Shown in pieces: positions 44,512-54,433 of a stretch of DNA of 64,000 nucleotides. The stretch covers positions 6,011,787-6,075,786 of the forward strand of contig NZ_LT840184.1 in NCBI RefSeq assembly GCF_900177425.1. Reading direction: 5' to 3'. The position numbers were made by a program, and so were the translations under genes. The DNA is from Paenibacillus uliginis N3/975 (GTDB lineage Bacteria > Bacillota > Bacilli > Paenibacillales > Paenibacillaceae). Numbering within the stretch: the first letter of the stretch is position 1; each line of letters starts with the position of its first letter. The notes beneath the pieces are model-generated. The model had not been told where the DNA came from and did not search any database. It saw only the letters and a list, made by a program, of their open reading frames with translations.

Positions 44512-46953
44512 TTAGTTGCGAAGCGGCTTGCCTTTCGCAAGCATGTGCTGCATACGCTGCTGTGTCTTCACTTCTCCGAGCAGGCTCAGGAATGCTTCCC
44601 GCTCCAGATCAAGCAGATGCTGCTCCGTCACTATCGTTCCGGCCGGCACATCGCCGCCGCTCAAAATATGCGCTAGCTTCTTCGCGATCAGATGATCATG
44701 CTCGCTAATATATCCGCTCTGCTTCAGTCCAAGCGCACCCATCTGCAAGACGGCGCGGCCATCGCGGCCAACGACACGGGCACGACCCGGCTGCGGCGGC
44801 ACATAACCGGCCCGATCCATGGCGAGAACAGCCTGCTTCGCTTCATAAATGCGCTGATCTGGGTTCATGACCACCGTATCGGTGGGTCTTCCATAACCCA
44901 TGCGGATAGCATCGTGTCCACTCGTAGACGTCTTCGCCATCGCAATCGTCTCGAAAATTTTGTTTATCGCGGGCTGTAGGTCAGACTCAGGATCCGGCTG
45001 ACTGTCACTGATACGAAGCGCCATCTCCTTACAGCCGCCGCCAGCAGGAATCAATCCGACACCGGTCTCGACGAGTCCAAAATACGTTTCGGATGAGAAC
45101 ACGACGCGGTCTGCCGGTAGACACGCTTCCACGCCGCCGCCCAGCGTCATCCGGTGCGGAGCAGCCACTACTGGCTTCTCCAGACCTTTCAGCTTCATCA
45201 TGCTGCCCTGGAACAGACGGATGATGTCATCCACCTCATCCCAATCACCGCTCTGGGCTTCCATCAGCATGAGCATCAGATTCGCACCGACACAGAAGTT
45301 GCGTCCTTCGTTAGCAACAACCAGTCCCCGGTAATTGGCTCGAACCTCATCCACACTCTGCTGGATCATGACGAGAATATCAGCCCCAATGGCGTTGTTA
45401 GGCGAGGTGAACTCGAGGCAGGCTACGCCGTCACCGATATCGATCAGATTTGCGCCTGTATTCGAGCGGATAATCCGGTTCTGCAACTTCAGTGCCTGTA
45501 GCGAGATGATCTCCGGTTTCTTCTCGACTTCTTTGTACTCCCCTTTGAAATAATGGAAGAGTCCCCCGTCCTGTTGCTGATAAAACGATTCATGACCAGC
45601 AGCAATCCAATCCTTCACCCATGTCGGCACCGTAAGCCCTTCCGCTTCCATGCGCTGTACCGACTTAGACAATCCAATCAAATCCCAAGTCTCAAACGGC
45701 CCAAGCTCCCAGTTAAAGCCCCATTTCATCGCATTGTCGATGTCCTCAATTGAATCTGCGATCTCACCAAGCTTCTCAGCTGAATACACCAGCACTTGCT
45801 TCATTACATTCCAGGCCAGCTCCGAATAGCGGTCCGGCGTACCGAGAAATGCCTTGATTTTCTTTCTGGAACCTTTGGCTGCCTTGGCTGCTTCTAGGGA
45901 TGCGGAGCTAATCTTCGCGCCCGGGTTGTACTCCATCGTTGAAAGGTTTAGTGAAAGGATCTTGCTGCCCTGCTCACCCTTCACTTTTTTGTAAAAACCC
46001 TGACCACCCTTCTCACCTGTCCAGCCGCGGGTCACAAGCTCATTCATGACCTCAGGTACAGTGAATACATCCTTCTCTGCTCCGTCTGGCACATAGTCAT
46101 ACACATTCCGCGCCACATGCACGAAGGTGTCGATACCTACCAGATCTAGTGTGCGGAAGGTCGCACTCTTCGGACGTCCAAGCACCGGACCGGTCGCTGC
46201 ATCTACTTCCTCTACCGTATATCCGTTCTCGATCACCTCTTTCAAAGTCACCAGCAGGCCATAAGTGCCGATCCGGTTCGAGATAAAGTTCGGCGTATCT
46301 TTCGCCAGCACCACACCCTTACCGAGCCGCTTCTCACAGAACTCAGTCATAAACGCCGTAATCTCGGGGTCCGTATCAAAACCCGGGATAATCTCCAGCA
46401 GTTTCATATGACGAGGCGGGTTGAAAAAGTGCGTACCAAGAAAATGACGGCGGAATTCCTCACTGCAATCCTCAGCCATTTCGTTCACAGAAATGCCGGA
46501 GGTGTTGGTACTGACAATCGCCCCTTCCTTACGCACACCTTCAATAAGGGATAAAATACTCTTCTTGATCTCCAGCCGTTCGGTTACCACCTCAATGATC
46601 CAGTCTACTTCTTTCAGCAGATTCAGGTGATCCTCCGTATTGCCTGGTGTAATCCGCTTGGCAAAATCCGGCGAGTACAGAGGTGCTGTGCTCGCCTTCG
46701 GCAGTCCCGCCACCGCTGTAGCTGCCAGCCGGTTTCGAACCTTTGGGTCATCCAGCGTCAGTCCGGCTTTTTCCTCTTCAGGGGTTAAAGATTTCGGGAC
46801 GATATCGAGCAGCAGACATGGAATCCCTGCATTGGCGAGATGGGCAGCGATGCCCGACCCCATGACCCCGGAGCCGATGACGGCTGCTTTGGATATAGTT
46901 CTGCTCGTGGCACCGGAACCGTTTATGGCTTCTTTAGTTATGGTATTGCTCAT
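44512..46953 (-). CDS. fadN: 3-hydroxyacyl-CoA dehydrogenase/enoyl-CoA hydratase
   Basis: 813-residue bifunctional enzyme of FadN type. The N-terminal part (about 20-320) is the NAD-dependent dehydrogenase: AAVIGSGVMGSGIAAHLANA, GTHFFNPPRHMKLLEIIPG and DTPNFISNRIG. The part after about 490 is a crotonase-fold hydratase (VVANEGRNFCVGANLMLML; HRMTLGGGVEACLPADRVVF). Together they carry out steps two and three of beta-oxidation. The start overlaps the end of fadF by four bases (ATGA), so the two are coupled. Confidence 0.94.
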   Translation of the reverse strand: MSNTITKEAINGSGATSRTISKAAVIGSGVMGSGIAAHLANAGIPCLLLDIVPKSLTPEEEKAGLTLDDPKVRNRLAATAVAGLPKASTAPLYSPDFAKRITPGNTEDHLNLLKEVDWIIEVVTERLEIKKSILSLIEGVRKEGAIVSTNTSGISVNEMAEDCSEEFRRHFLGTHFFNPPRHMKLLEIIPGFDTDPEITAFMTEFCEKRLGKGVVLAKDTPNFISNRIGTYGLLVTLKEVIENGYTVEEVDAATGPVLGRPKSATFRTLDLVGIDTFVHVARNVYDYVPDGAEKDVFTVPEVMNELVTRGWTGEKGGQGFYKKVKGEQGSKILSLNLSTMEYNPGAKISSASLEAAKAAKGSRKKIKAFLGTPDRYSELAWNVMKQVLVYSAEKLGEIADSIEDIDNAMKWGFNWELGPFETWDLIGLSKSVQRMEAEGLTVPTWVKDWIAAGHESFYQQQDGGLFHYFKGEYKEVEKKPEIISLQALKLQNRIIRSNTGANLIDIGDGVACLEFTSPNNAIGADILVMIQQSVDEVRANYRGLVVANEGRNFCVGANLMLMLMEAQSGDWDEVDDIIRLFQGSMMKLKGLEKPVVAAPHRMTLGGGVEACLPADRVVFSSETYFGLVETGVGLIPAGGGCKEMALRISDSQPDPESDLQPAINKIFETIAMAKTSTSGHDAIRMGYGRPTDTVVMNPDQRIYEAKQAVLAMDRAGYVPPQPGRARVVGRDGRAVLQMGALGLKQSGYISEHDHLIAKKLAHILSGGDVPAGTIVTEQHLLDLEREAFLSLLGEVKTQQRMQHMLAKGKPLRN

Positions 46954-49130
46954 TGCATAACGACCTCCCGTTCATGGATTTTAGATGGACCAAATACGGA
47001 TAACTCCAAAATTTCCGCGATATCGCGTGTTTTCACGCTTTCTTCCACTTCTTTTTCCTTCGTTCCGTCTTCCAGCATGGTGAGACAGTACGGGCAGGCT
47101 GAGCTGATCATCGTCGGAGACACGGCCAGCGCCTGTTCGGTACGAGCCAGGTTAACCCGCTTACCTTCGTCCTCCTCCATCCACATCCGGCCGCCTCCGG
47201 CGCCGCAGCACATTCCGTTCTCACGGGTGCGCTCCATCTCCGTGAGCTTGACACCCGGTATAGCCCGCAGCACGTCACGCGGCTGCTCATAAACGTCGTT
47301 GTAACGTCCGAGATAACAGGAATCGTGATACGTAATCGTCTCCGGCACCTCATACGTCGGCGTAAGTCGACCTTCCTTCACGAGCCTATCCAACAGCTCG
47401 GTATGGTGCAGCACTTCGGCCTCTAGCCCGAACTCTGGATATTCATTTTTTAACGTGTTGAAGGTGTGCGGACATGCAGTGACGATTTTGCTGACGTTGT
47501 ATTTCTGAAAAATCTCGATATTCTCATTGCACAGCTGCTGGAACAAGAACTCATTGCCCATACGCCTTGGAGTATCACCCGAGTTCTTTTCCTCATTACC
47601 GAGAATAGCGAAGTTCACGCCGGCTTCATTCATCAGGCGCACGAAGGCGCGGGTGATTTTGCGGCTGCGGTTGTCATAGGAGCCCATAGAGCCCACGAAG
47701 AACAAATATTCGAACCCCGGATTCTCCTTCACCGTCGGTATTTTCAAGCCGAGACTGCCATCCGGATCGACTTCTGTTACCCATTTGTTGCGATCGCTGC
47801 GGCTGATGCCCCAAGGATTTCCTTGGCGCTCGATGTTCATCATCGCCCGCTGTCCTTCCTGCGGCACACTGCCCTGCATAAGCACCAGATGGCGGCGCAG
47901 GTCGATGATTTTGTCCACATGCTCATTCGCAACCGGACACTGATCCTCACAATTGCGGCATGTCGTGCACGCCCAAATTTCCTCCTCTGTCATAACCCCG
48001 CCGAGCAACTCCACATCCTGGGGGTTAACGCCCTCCACCTGATGCCAGGCCCGCTTCTGGGCCGCCATCGTCGGCCCGATGTCCGTGATCCCTTCACCTC
48101 TCCACTCTGCAAGAAGCTCTTCCCCAGCTTCCATCCTATGAATGCCCGGTGAACCGAACACCGCCGCCGGTATCCATGGTGACTTGGAGGTAAGGGCGGC
48201 TCCTTTTTCCGTCAGGTGATCCCTCAGCTTTACAATCATATGCATCGGTGAGAGCAGCTTGCCGGTATTGGAGGCAGGACACACATTCGTGCAGCGGCCG
48301 CACTCCACACAAGCGTAGAAATCAAGCATTTGCTTCTGGGTGAAATCCTCGATTTTGCCGACGCCGAATTCCTCGGCTTCTTCATCCTCCAGATCCAACT
48401 TGCTTAAACGTCCTACCGGTTCTGTTCTGCGCACTAATATGTTGATCGGCGCCGTAATGAGATGGAAGTGCTTCGACTGCGGCACATAGAGCAGGAACGA
48501 GAGCAAAATAATGAGATGTATCCACCAGAACGCGAAGTAGGTAACCGTTGCACCGATATGCGGCACCCAGGCGAACAGTGAGGCGATTGCCGACGAGATC
48601 GGTGCGAAACCAGACGCCGGCAGCTCTTCCATCACTCTTTCGAAAGCCATCGTCAGCAGTACAGAAGCCATCAGCGAAGTAATGAAAAAAACGACAATGC
48701 TCGGCTTCCAGCCTCGTTTCAGCCGCTTCAGCTTCTCGCCGTACCGCCGGTAGGCAGCATAACCAATCGCGAGAAGAATGAGTGTTACCGTAATCTCCTG
48801 CATCAGAATGAACGCGTCATGTCCAGGAATCGGCAGGTTGTACCCCGTCAGCCCTTTCCAGATGATGTCGATTGCACCGAACTGTAAAACTATGAACCCG
48901 TAAAAAACGATAAAGTGCATAATCCCGCTCTTGCGATCTTTAAACAGCTTGCTCTGACCAAACACCTGAATGAAAAATTGACCCAGGCGCTCCTTCATAT
49001 CTTTTTTGAGATTGGCTGGCTGTCCCAGACGGATGTACAAATACCGGCGATATACGACAGAGGCGAACATATAAACCGCCCAACCTGTTATACCGACAAA
49101 GAGCAGCGCGTTGATTATTTGCCAGATCAT
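46950..49130 (-). CDS. fadF: Membrane Fe-S oxidoreductase FadF (ETF:quinone type)
   Basis: About 726 residues. The N-terminal 260 contain five to six membrane helices of a NarI/HdrE-like b-type cytochrome domain. Then two 4Fe-4S motifs (CVECGRCTNVCPASNTG; CTTCRNCEDQCPVANEH), and two CCG domains (IVTACPHTFNTLKNEYPEF; CYLGRYNDV, GMCCGAGGGRMW). This is the expected electron acceptor from ETF, passing electrons to menaquinone; it corresponds to fadF (ywjF) of Bacillus. First gene of the operon. ATG 49130 has AAGGGG nine bases upstream; ATG 49136 is also possible. Confidence 0.92.
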   Translation of the reverse strand: MIWQIINALLFVGITGWAVYMFASVVYRRYLYIRLGQPANLKKDMKERLGQFFIQVFGQSKLFKDRKSGIMHFIVFYGFIVLQFGAIDIIWKGLTGYNLPIPGHDAFILMQEITVTLILLAIGYAAYRRYGEKLKRLKRGWKPSIVVFFITSLMASVLLTMAFERVMEELPASGFAPISSAIASLFAWVPHIGATVTYFAFWWIHLIILLSFLLYVPQSKHFHLITAPINILVRRTEPVGRLSKLDLEDEEAEEFGVGKIEDFTQKQMLDFYACVECGRCTNVCPASNTGKLLSPMHMIVKLRDHLTEKGAALTSKSPWIPAAVFGSPGIHRMEAGEELLAEWRGEGITDIGPTMAAQKRAWHQVEGVNPQDVELLGGVMTEEEIWACTTCRNCEDQCPVANEHVDKIIDLRRHLVLMQGSVPQEGQRAMMNIERQGNPWGISRSDRNKWVTEVDPDGSLGLKIPTVKENPGFEYLFFVGSMGSYDNRSRKITRAFVRLMNEAGVNFAILGNEEKNSGDTPRRMGNEFLFQQLCNENIEIFQKYNVSKIVTACPHTFNTLKNEYPEFGLEAEVLHHTELLDRLVKEGRLTPTYEVPETITYHDSCYLGRYNDVYEQPRDVLRAIPGVKLTEMERTRENGMCCGAGGGRMWMEEDEGKRVNLARTEQALAVSPTMISSACPYCLTMLEDGTKEKEVEESVKTRDIAEILELSVFGPSKIHEREVVMQ

Positions 49131-49255
49131 CCTCATCAGCCCCTTGTGTTTAAAATCCTCTAATTGCTATCTTCTGCTTCATAAATCCTCATCATTGCCT
49201 CATGGAATGCAACTTGAAATGTCAACAGAACTTGTGACAAAAGTGGGACAAGTTA

Positions 49256-49268
49256 TGAAGCGCTTTCA
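49256..49268. promoter_or_regulatory. cre-like site (CcpA)
   Basis: TGAAGCGCTTTCA, on the minus strand TGAAAGCGCTTCA, one base shorter than the ideal TGAAAGCGCTTTCA. It lies 120 bp before fadF. Catabolite repression of FadR-regulon genes by CcpA is established in B. subtilis. The inference here is that CcpA represses the fadF operon. Confidence 0.6.
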
Positions 49269-49292
49269 TATATAGGACAAAAAATAACGGTC

Positions 49293-49308
49293 ATTCGGCC
49301 GACCGAAT
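49293..49308. promoter_or_regulatory. Palindrome in the fadF-fadR intergenic region
   Basis: ATTCGG/CCGAAT with a 4-bp gap. Not the FadR consensus; may bind another regulator or a second, diverged FadR dimer. Confidence 0.35.
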
Positions 49309-49384
49309 CAGGGTCCCTCCTCTCTTCTATTTAGGGTGCTGCGGTCAGGCTGCGAACATTTTCATCGATCCTGTAAACACAGCA

Positions 49385-49413
49385 TTGACAATGTTTCTGA
49401 CGTATTTTATGAT
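49385..49413 (+). promoter_or_regulatory. Sigma-A promoter of fadR-etfBA
   Basis: TTGACA, 17 bases, TATGAT. Near-consensus. The FadR operator starts 12 bases after the -10 box and would cover the transcription start. Confidence 0.8.
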
Positions 49414-49425
49414 GGGAACAATAAA

Positions 49426-49443
49426 TGAATGAGTATTCATTCA
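49426..49443. promoter_or_regulatory. FadR operator
   Basis: TGAATGAGTATTCATTCA matches the B. subtilis FadR consensus (TGAATGA-N-TA-N-TCATTCA) at every fixed position. Predicted effect: FadR shuts off its own operon and is released by long-chain acyl-CoA. Confidence 0.88.
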
Positions 49444-49479
49444 TAAAATTTAACTGTATTCTAACATCGGGGTGAGCAG

Positions 49480-50070
49480 ATGACAAGTAAAAAAAATGAG
49501 AAGTACCAACTTATACTCCAGGGTGCCCTGAAAGTGTTTGCCGAGAATGGCTACCACCGCTCCCAAGTGTCAAAGATCGCTAAAGCAGCCGGCGTAGCCG
49601 ACGGAACGATCTATTTGTACTTTAAAAGAAAGGAGGATATTCTGATCCGGCTGTTCCAGGAAAAGCTCGGCGAGCTCGTCGGTAAATTTCATGACAGCGT
49701 GGAAGGAATCACCGACCCGATCGAAGCACTTCGCACGGTGTGCCACATCCACTTTACCGAGCTGGAGAGCAATCCGGAGCTGGCCTATGTCACGCAGATT
49801 GAACTGCGGCAGAGCGATCTGGAACTACGCAAGGAAATTGGCAGCGCACTGAAGCCATATATTGTGCTGATCGAGAATATTCTGAAGCAAGGCGTAGAAG
49901 AGAACCGGTTCCGCTCGGACCTAAACATTAAGCTTGTGCGAAACCTCATCTTTGGATCGATGGATGAAGCGGTAACCTCATGGCTGATCTCGGGACGCAA
50001 ATACCCGTTAAGCGGTCAGGTCGAAGATACGCTGGGCTTTTTTCTGCATGGGATTTCCAGTAAAGAGTAA
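49480..50070 (+). CDS. fadR: TetR-family repressor FadR
   Basis: 196 residues. N-terminal helix-turn-helix typical of TetR (VFAENGYHRSQVSKIAKAAG, then VADGTIYLYFKRKEDILIRL) and an all-helical C-terminal ligand domain. In B. subtilis, FadR represses beta-oxidation genes until acyl-CoA binds. Autoregulated here, judging by the operator at 49426-49443. First gene of the plus-strand operon; GGGGTGAG precedes ATG. Its stop is 72 bp before etfB. Confidence 0.92.
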   Translation: MTSKKNEKYQLILQGALKVFAENGYHRSQVSKIAKAAGVADGTIYLYFKRKEDILIRLFQEKLGELVGKFHDSVEGITDPIEALRTVCHIHFTELESNPELAYVTQIELRQSDLELRKEIGSALKPYIVLIENILKQGVEENRFRSDLNIKLVRNLIFGSMDEAVTSWLISGRKYPLSGQVEDTLGFFLHGISSKE

Positions 50071-50142
50071 GTAAATGCAACATTAGCGAAGTGGACAGAG
50101 TTGTACGACCATGATTTTCATATTGAAGGGAGAGCTGGACCG

Positions 50143-50910
50143 ATGAAGATTGTAGTGTTGCTCAAGCAGACGTTTGATACCGAGGAAAAAATCACGATTG
50201 ATAACGGCGCGATTGCCGAGGATGGCGCGAAGTTCGTCATTAATCCGTACGATGAGTATGCTGTTGAGGAAGCAGTAAAGCTGCGTGATGAGCACGGCGG
50301 TAGTGTTACCCTCCTCTCCGTTGGCCCGGACCGGACAGCGGAAGCCCTACGGACGGCACTCGCGATGGGCGCAGACGATGCAGTACTCATCTCCGATGAA
50401 CGAATACCGGATGATGAGTACGCCGTATCCAAAGTACTGTACACCTATTTGTCCAACGAAAATGCCGATCTAATTCTCGGCGGCAACTTCTCAGTCGATC
50501 GCGGCTCCAGTCAGGTGGCTGTTCGCTTGGCCGAAATGCTCGGCATTCCGCATACGGGATCCATCACCCGGCTTACGATCAGCGGTGGCAAGGCTGAAGT
50601 CCATCGGGACGCCGAGGGTGACCTCGAAGTGCTTGAGCTCCCGCTTCCGGCGCTGTTCACAGCCCAACAAGGCTTGAATGAACCGCGTTACCCTTCGCTT
50701 CCGGGCATTATGAAGGCGAAGAAAAAACCTTTTAAAACATTAACTTTGGATGACATCGGCATTTCGGCAGAAGATGTACTGCCGGCAACAAAGCAATCGG
50801 AGCTGTCCCTTCCGCCGGAGCGGAGCGCAGGCCGCATTTTGAAAGGTGATCCGGCAGAAGTAGCGCATGAACTGGTATCGCTGCTTCGCTCCGAGTCCAA
50901 GGTCATTTAA
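50143..50910 (+). CDS. etfB: Electron transfer flavoprotein beta subunit
   Basis: 255 residues. Starts MKIVVLLKQTFDTEEKI (AAGGGAGAG upstream; the frame also opens at TTG 50101). Carries the AMP-binding region of EtfB (LLSVGPDRTAEALRTALAMG and GGNFSVDRGSSQVAVRLAEM) and ends in the EtfA-binding tail. With EtfA it accepts electrons from acyl-CoA dehydrogenase. Unusually, 283 bp separate it from etfA. Confidence 0.95.
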   Translation: MKIVVLLKQTFDTEEKITIDNGAIAEDGAKFVINPYDEYAVEEAVKLRDEHGGSVTLLSVGPDRTAEALRTALAMGADDAVLISDERIPDDEYAVSKVLYTYLSNENADLILGGNFSVDRGSSQVAVRLAEMLGIPHTGSITRLTISGGKAEVHRDAEGDLEVLELPLPALFTAQQGLNEPRYPSLPGIMKAKKKPFKTLTLDDIGISAEDVLPATKQSELSLPPERSAGRILKGDPAEVAHELVSLLRSESKVI

Positions 50911-51193
50911 TTGGGACGGCTGTACACATTATTTTTTGTATCCGGTTACATGTCCTAGAAGAAAAACGTCTATCGACATACCTCAAAAGAAGGAAAACCG
51001 CACTTAACGGTAGTTTTTCTTGTGAGATAAGGATGCAGTTTACTACGTACTTACTCTGAGTGTATGGCTGAGGGGCCGTCCGTCATACCATCCTCTTGAG
51101 GGGATAACACTGAAGGAGCGCTGACCTTGGACAGCAGGATATTTGTTTGATTCATGATGAACTCATTCCTATATTGATCTGGGAGGTAATGTT
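50911..51193. other. Long etfB-etfA spacer
   Basis: No gene. It contains a hairpin AAAACCG/CGGTAGTTTT (50995-51018) able to act as an attenuator, an inverted repeat GTATG…CATAC (51061-51088), and boxes TTGATT-17-TATATT (51147-51175). These boxes would place the start almost on the etfA ribosome site, so they may be fortuitous. Most relatives have only a short gap here. Confidence 0.45.
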
Positions 51194-52171
51194 ATGAGCA
51201 GAACCATTTTGGTTTACGCCGAAAGCCGTGACGGAAAGCTGCGCCAGGTTGCACTGGAAACGTTGGGTGCCGCCCACATTCTTGCCGGAGACGGTGACAG
51301 CATCCGCATCCTGTTAGCAGGATCGAATATTACTGAAGCTACTACCGCCTTAACCCCGTATGGTACCGATACGATATATACCATCGAACATGATGATATG
51401 GAAAACTATACTCCTGATGTTTATATGGCAGCGGTTCAGGCAGCCATTGGAGAAGCGCAGCCGGATGTGGTGTTGTTCGGTCACACAGCCATCGGCCGTG
51501 ATCTGGCCCCGCTGACCGCAGCATCGATGAGTGCCGGACAGATTTCCGATGTAACCGCGATTGAAGTGGAAGACGGTGAAACTTCTTTTACCCGCCCTCT
51601 CTATGCCGGTAAAGCGTTCGAAAAGCGTGTGTTCCAATCCGGCCCATGGGTCGTGACCATCCGCCCGAACAATATTCCGGCAGCGGAACCGTCTCCAGAC
51701 GGCGGTAGCTCAAACATCGTCGACATCGCCTATCCAGCTCCTTTGCTACGCACCATCGTGAAAGATGTAGTCCGCAAAACAACAGGCAAAATCGATCTCG
51801 CCGAAGCCAAAATCGTCATCTCCGGCGGTCGCGGCGTCAAGAGTGCCGACGGCTTCAAGCCGCTTGAAGAGCTCGCTGATCTGCTCGGCGGGGCTGTCGG
51901 TGCCTCCCGCGGCGCATGTGATGCAGGCTACTGTGATTACGCGCTTCAGATCGGGCAGACTGGCAAAGTTGTTACACCCGAGATCTACATCGCCTGCGGT
52001 ATCAGCGGTGCGATTCAGCATCTTGCCGGTATGAGCCAATCGCGCGTCATTATCGCGATTAATAAAGATCCGGAGGCACCGATCTTCAAGGTGGCCGACT
52101 ATGGCATCGTTGGCGACTTGTTCGACATCGTGCCGCTACTGACGGAGGAATTCCGCAAGGTGCTGGTGTAG
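51194..52171 (+). CDS. etfA: Electron transfer flavoprotein alpha subunit
   Basis: 325 residues. The C-terminal FAD domain carries the EtfA signature: GGRGVKSADGFKPLEELADL, GASRGACDAGYC, QIGQTGKVVTPEIYIACGIS and the closing INKDPEAPIFKVADYGIVGD. Pairs with EtfB to carry electrons from FadE to FadF. ATG follows GGGAGGT. The operon ends at a terminator at 52260. Confidence 0.95.
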   Translation: MSRTILVYAESRDGKLRQVALETLGAAHILAGDGDSIRILLAGSNITEATTALTPYGTDTIYTIEHDDMENYTPDVYMAAVQAAIGEAQPDVVLFGHTAIGRDLAPLTAASMSAGQISDVTAIEVEDGETSFTRPLYAGKAFEKRVFQSGPWVVTIRPNNIPAAEPSPDGGSSNIVDIAYPAPLLRTIVKDVVRKTTGKIDLAEAKIVISGGRGVKSADGFKPLEELADLLGGAVGASRGACDAGYCDYALQIGQTGKVVTPEIYIACGISGAIQHLAGMSQSRVIIAINKDPEAPIFKVADYGIVGDLFDIVPLLTEEFRKVLV

Positions 52172-52259
52172 ACATAAGCTTCAATTGATGCATATCTAAA
52201 CCGCCGTGTTGCACTAACAGCTGTACGGAAGCAAACGCTGTGCGATATGGCTATAGTTT

Positions 52260-52293
52260 TAAGAAACGCATGCTTGAGCATGCGTTTCTTTTT
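52260..52293 (+). terminator. Terminator after etfA
   Basis: AAGAAACGCATGC/GCATGCGTTTCTT stem followed by T6. Confidence 0.9.
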
Positions 52294-52555
52294 TCTATTA
52301 AAGGCATTCCTTACACAAGCTTCATTTCCATCTATTAATATCCATGTAATACAATGTAACTAACTGAACATGGGAAATAAGGATGTTTTGCAAATGTCAT
52401 ACGCCCCTTATCCTGCATTACAAAAAAATCCTACAACACCTAACAAAGCCCTCAAAACTTTCGTGTGTCGGCCTTAATAGGTAAGGAGGAAAAACAATAA
52501 AAAAAGGAGGCATCTCGCCCCCTTTTAGAAATTTTGCCGACTGACGAAATCTTCT
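52294..52555. other. Intergenic between convergent operons
   Basis: No gene. Contains the terminator of the blaR1-like gene, GGAGGC…CCCCC with a minus-strand T7 (about 52499-52527). Confidence 0.5.
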
Positions 52556-54433
52556 TTAATTTGTTGTGCTCACTATCACTTCCTCTTTACCAGCCTTATA
52601 CGTATAAATTTCTAACTTTGCATGATCTTGTTCCTCTCCACTTGCCACAACTTTAAAGGAATGATTCACTTCATTTTTCCCAGGCGTGTAAATATGCCTA
52701 CTCCAAGTGAAAGAAGCATTGAAAATTGAATCCACGATTTTGCCAGTCGTCTCATCAATGATCGCCAAGTGAATCTTGGGCATTTTGTCCGACAATTCCT
52801 TTATATTGATCGCTAAAGTTTCGCCGTTCTTTATGACAAAGGCAGCACCGAGCTGTACCCCCTGATTTGCTAGAGTTTCTTCCGCCTGATTTATTTGATT
52901 TATTTCATTGATATCAGTTTTGGGCAGCTTAGCTTTTCCGTTAAAAATATCTGTTATTTTTATTTTTTTGTCATACGAAGTATACATTTTATGACCAACG
53001 ATGGCGCCGCTTGTCTTTTGGGATAGTCTATAAGTAAACTGTTTCGGAGTAATAACCTCCTCTATTACATAAACTCCCCGCTTCATAAGCTCTTTGATAA
53101 ATGCCTGATGATCATACTTATATTTTGGGTCCTGGTAGTCCAAGTCAAAAGTAATTTGATTGACTATCATCTGTTTAATCACTTTATCGTCTATGTAATC
53201 CTTCGCGTGTTCACTGAAAGCAACCGTTACCGTATGGCCTTCAATAGACATCGTTTTGTTGATCATGTTCGCAGCTGACTCTTTATCCTGCCAATATTGA
53301 TGAATTTTATAGTAAGGCTCAGTATGGTTGAAATCATCGATCTTTCGTCCATCAGCATCAATATACAAATTTGTTCTTGTATGCATCGACTTTGTTCCAA
53401 GCGCGATTTCCACATTTTCTTCAAACGTTTCGAACGTATTGTAATATGTCTTAATGCCACCGCTATCTTCCATAAGAGGCTTGGATTTCTCAGCAAAAAC
53501 AACGGAGGATGAGAAGACTGACACAGTTGTAATTAGAACAACAAGGAAGATGCCTAAGACCGTTTTTCCGCTTCCCGTATTTCGTTTCATGATTAGAGAA
53601 AACCTCCTGTACAACTGTTTTTTTGGTTGAGCCAGATTGCTGTTCAGAACAGGCGAACTTGAAGCAAAATGTAAAATCATCTCGCTGTATCGTTTCTTCT
53701 CAGCAGTTTTCAAGCCTTTCGTTATTTGTTCATCTACGGCGTATTCGCAGGCCTCGCTAATATTAGCTAAAGCAAGATAAGATACCGGATTGAACCAATG
53801 CAGGCAGTTGACCAACACCGCCATAAGCTTAATCCAAGCGTCTCTTTGCTTGTAGTGGATCCATTCATGCTGCAGCGCAAGTTTGTAATCCTCTGCATTT
53901 ATGTTCGCGTTTGGCATTACGATTGTCGGCTTGAAAAATCCAATTAGCATAGGAGAGTGCACATAATCGCTGACTACCACTTTCAGATCTCCTATACGAT
54001 CGATCGGGGAGGAATGAATCGCTTGCTTTTTAAAGCGAAAGTAAGCGAAAAAATAACGGTACAACATTGCTAAACAACCGACCATCCAGATTCCAAGTAT
54101 CCACTGATCTACAGACATAATAGAAAAACCTTGGTTTTCAGACGTAGTGCTGGCACTTGCCGTCTGGTCAGGCATTGACGCTCCGATCGCTGCAGTCATC
54201 TCTATAACAGCGCTCGTTGAATCTGTTTGCACCTGTTTTTCATAAAAGGAAAACAGCGGCTGATTAATTGACACGTTAAAGTACAGCGGCAAAATAAAAA
54301 GCGATAATGCCATCAAACTGGCGTAATAATACCAACGGCCACCATATTTTGATGCCAATTTTGTTCGTAGCAGAATGAATAATGAGCTTGCAACACTACC
54401 GGTAAGAGAGGTCATTAACAACCATTTAATCAT
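52556..54433 (-). CDS. BlaR1/MecR1-like M56 sensor peptidase
   Basis: 625 residues. The N-terminal 310 form an M56 membrane metalloprotease with four helices, zinc motif HEWIHYKQRDAW and the third ligand in NISEACEYAVDEQI. After a fourth helix (about 290-315) comes a 300-residue outside domain that lacks a recognisable penicillin-binding SxxK/KTG set. So it senses something other than beta-lactam, or the sensor is unrecognised. It should cleave the partner repressor on signal. It overlaps the BlaI gene by eight bases. No beta-lactamase gene lies nearby. Confidence 0.85.
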   Translation of the reverse strand: MIKWLLMTSLTGSVASSLFILLRTKLASKYGGRWYYYASLMALSLFILPLYFNVSINQPLFSFYEKQVQTDSTSAVIEMTAAIGASMPDQTASASTTSENQGFSIMSVDQWILGIWMVGCLAMLYRYFFAYFRFKKQAIHSSPIDRIGDLKVVVSDYVHSPMLIGFFKPTIVMPNANINAEDYKLALQHEWIHYKQRDAWIKLMAVLVNCLHWFNPVSYLALANISEACEYAVDEQITKGLKTAEKKRYSEMILHFASSSPVLNSNLAQPKKQLYRRFSLIMKRNTGSGKTVLGIFLVVLITTVSVFSSSVVFAEKSKPLMEDSGGIKTYYNTFETFEENVEIALGTKSMHTRTNLYIDADGRKIDDFNHTEPYYKIHQYWQDKESAANMINKTMSIEGHTVTVAFSEHAKDYIDDKVIKQMIVNQITFDLDYQDPKYKYDHQAFIKELMKRGVYVIEEVITPKQFTYRLSQKTSGAIVGHKMYTSYDKKIKITDIFNGKAKLPKTDINEINQINQAEETLANQGVQLGAAFVIKNGETLAINIKELSDKMPKIHLAIIDETTGKIVDSIFNASFTWSRHIYTPGKNEVNHSFKVVASGEEQDHAKLEIYTYKAGKEEVIVSTTN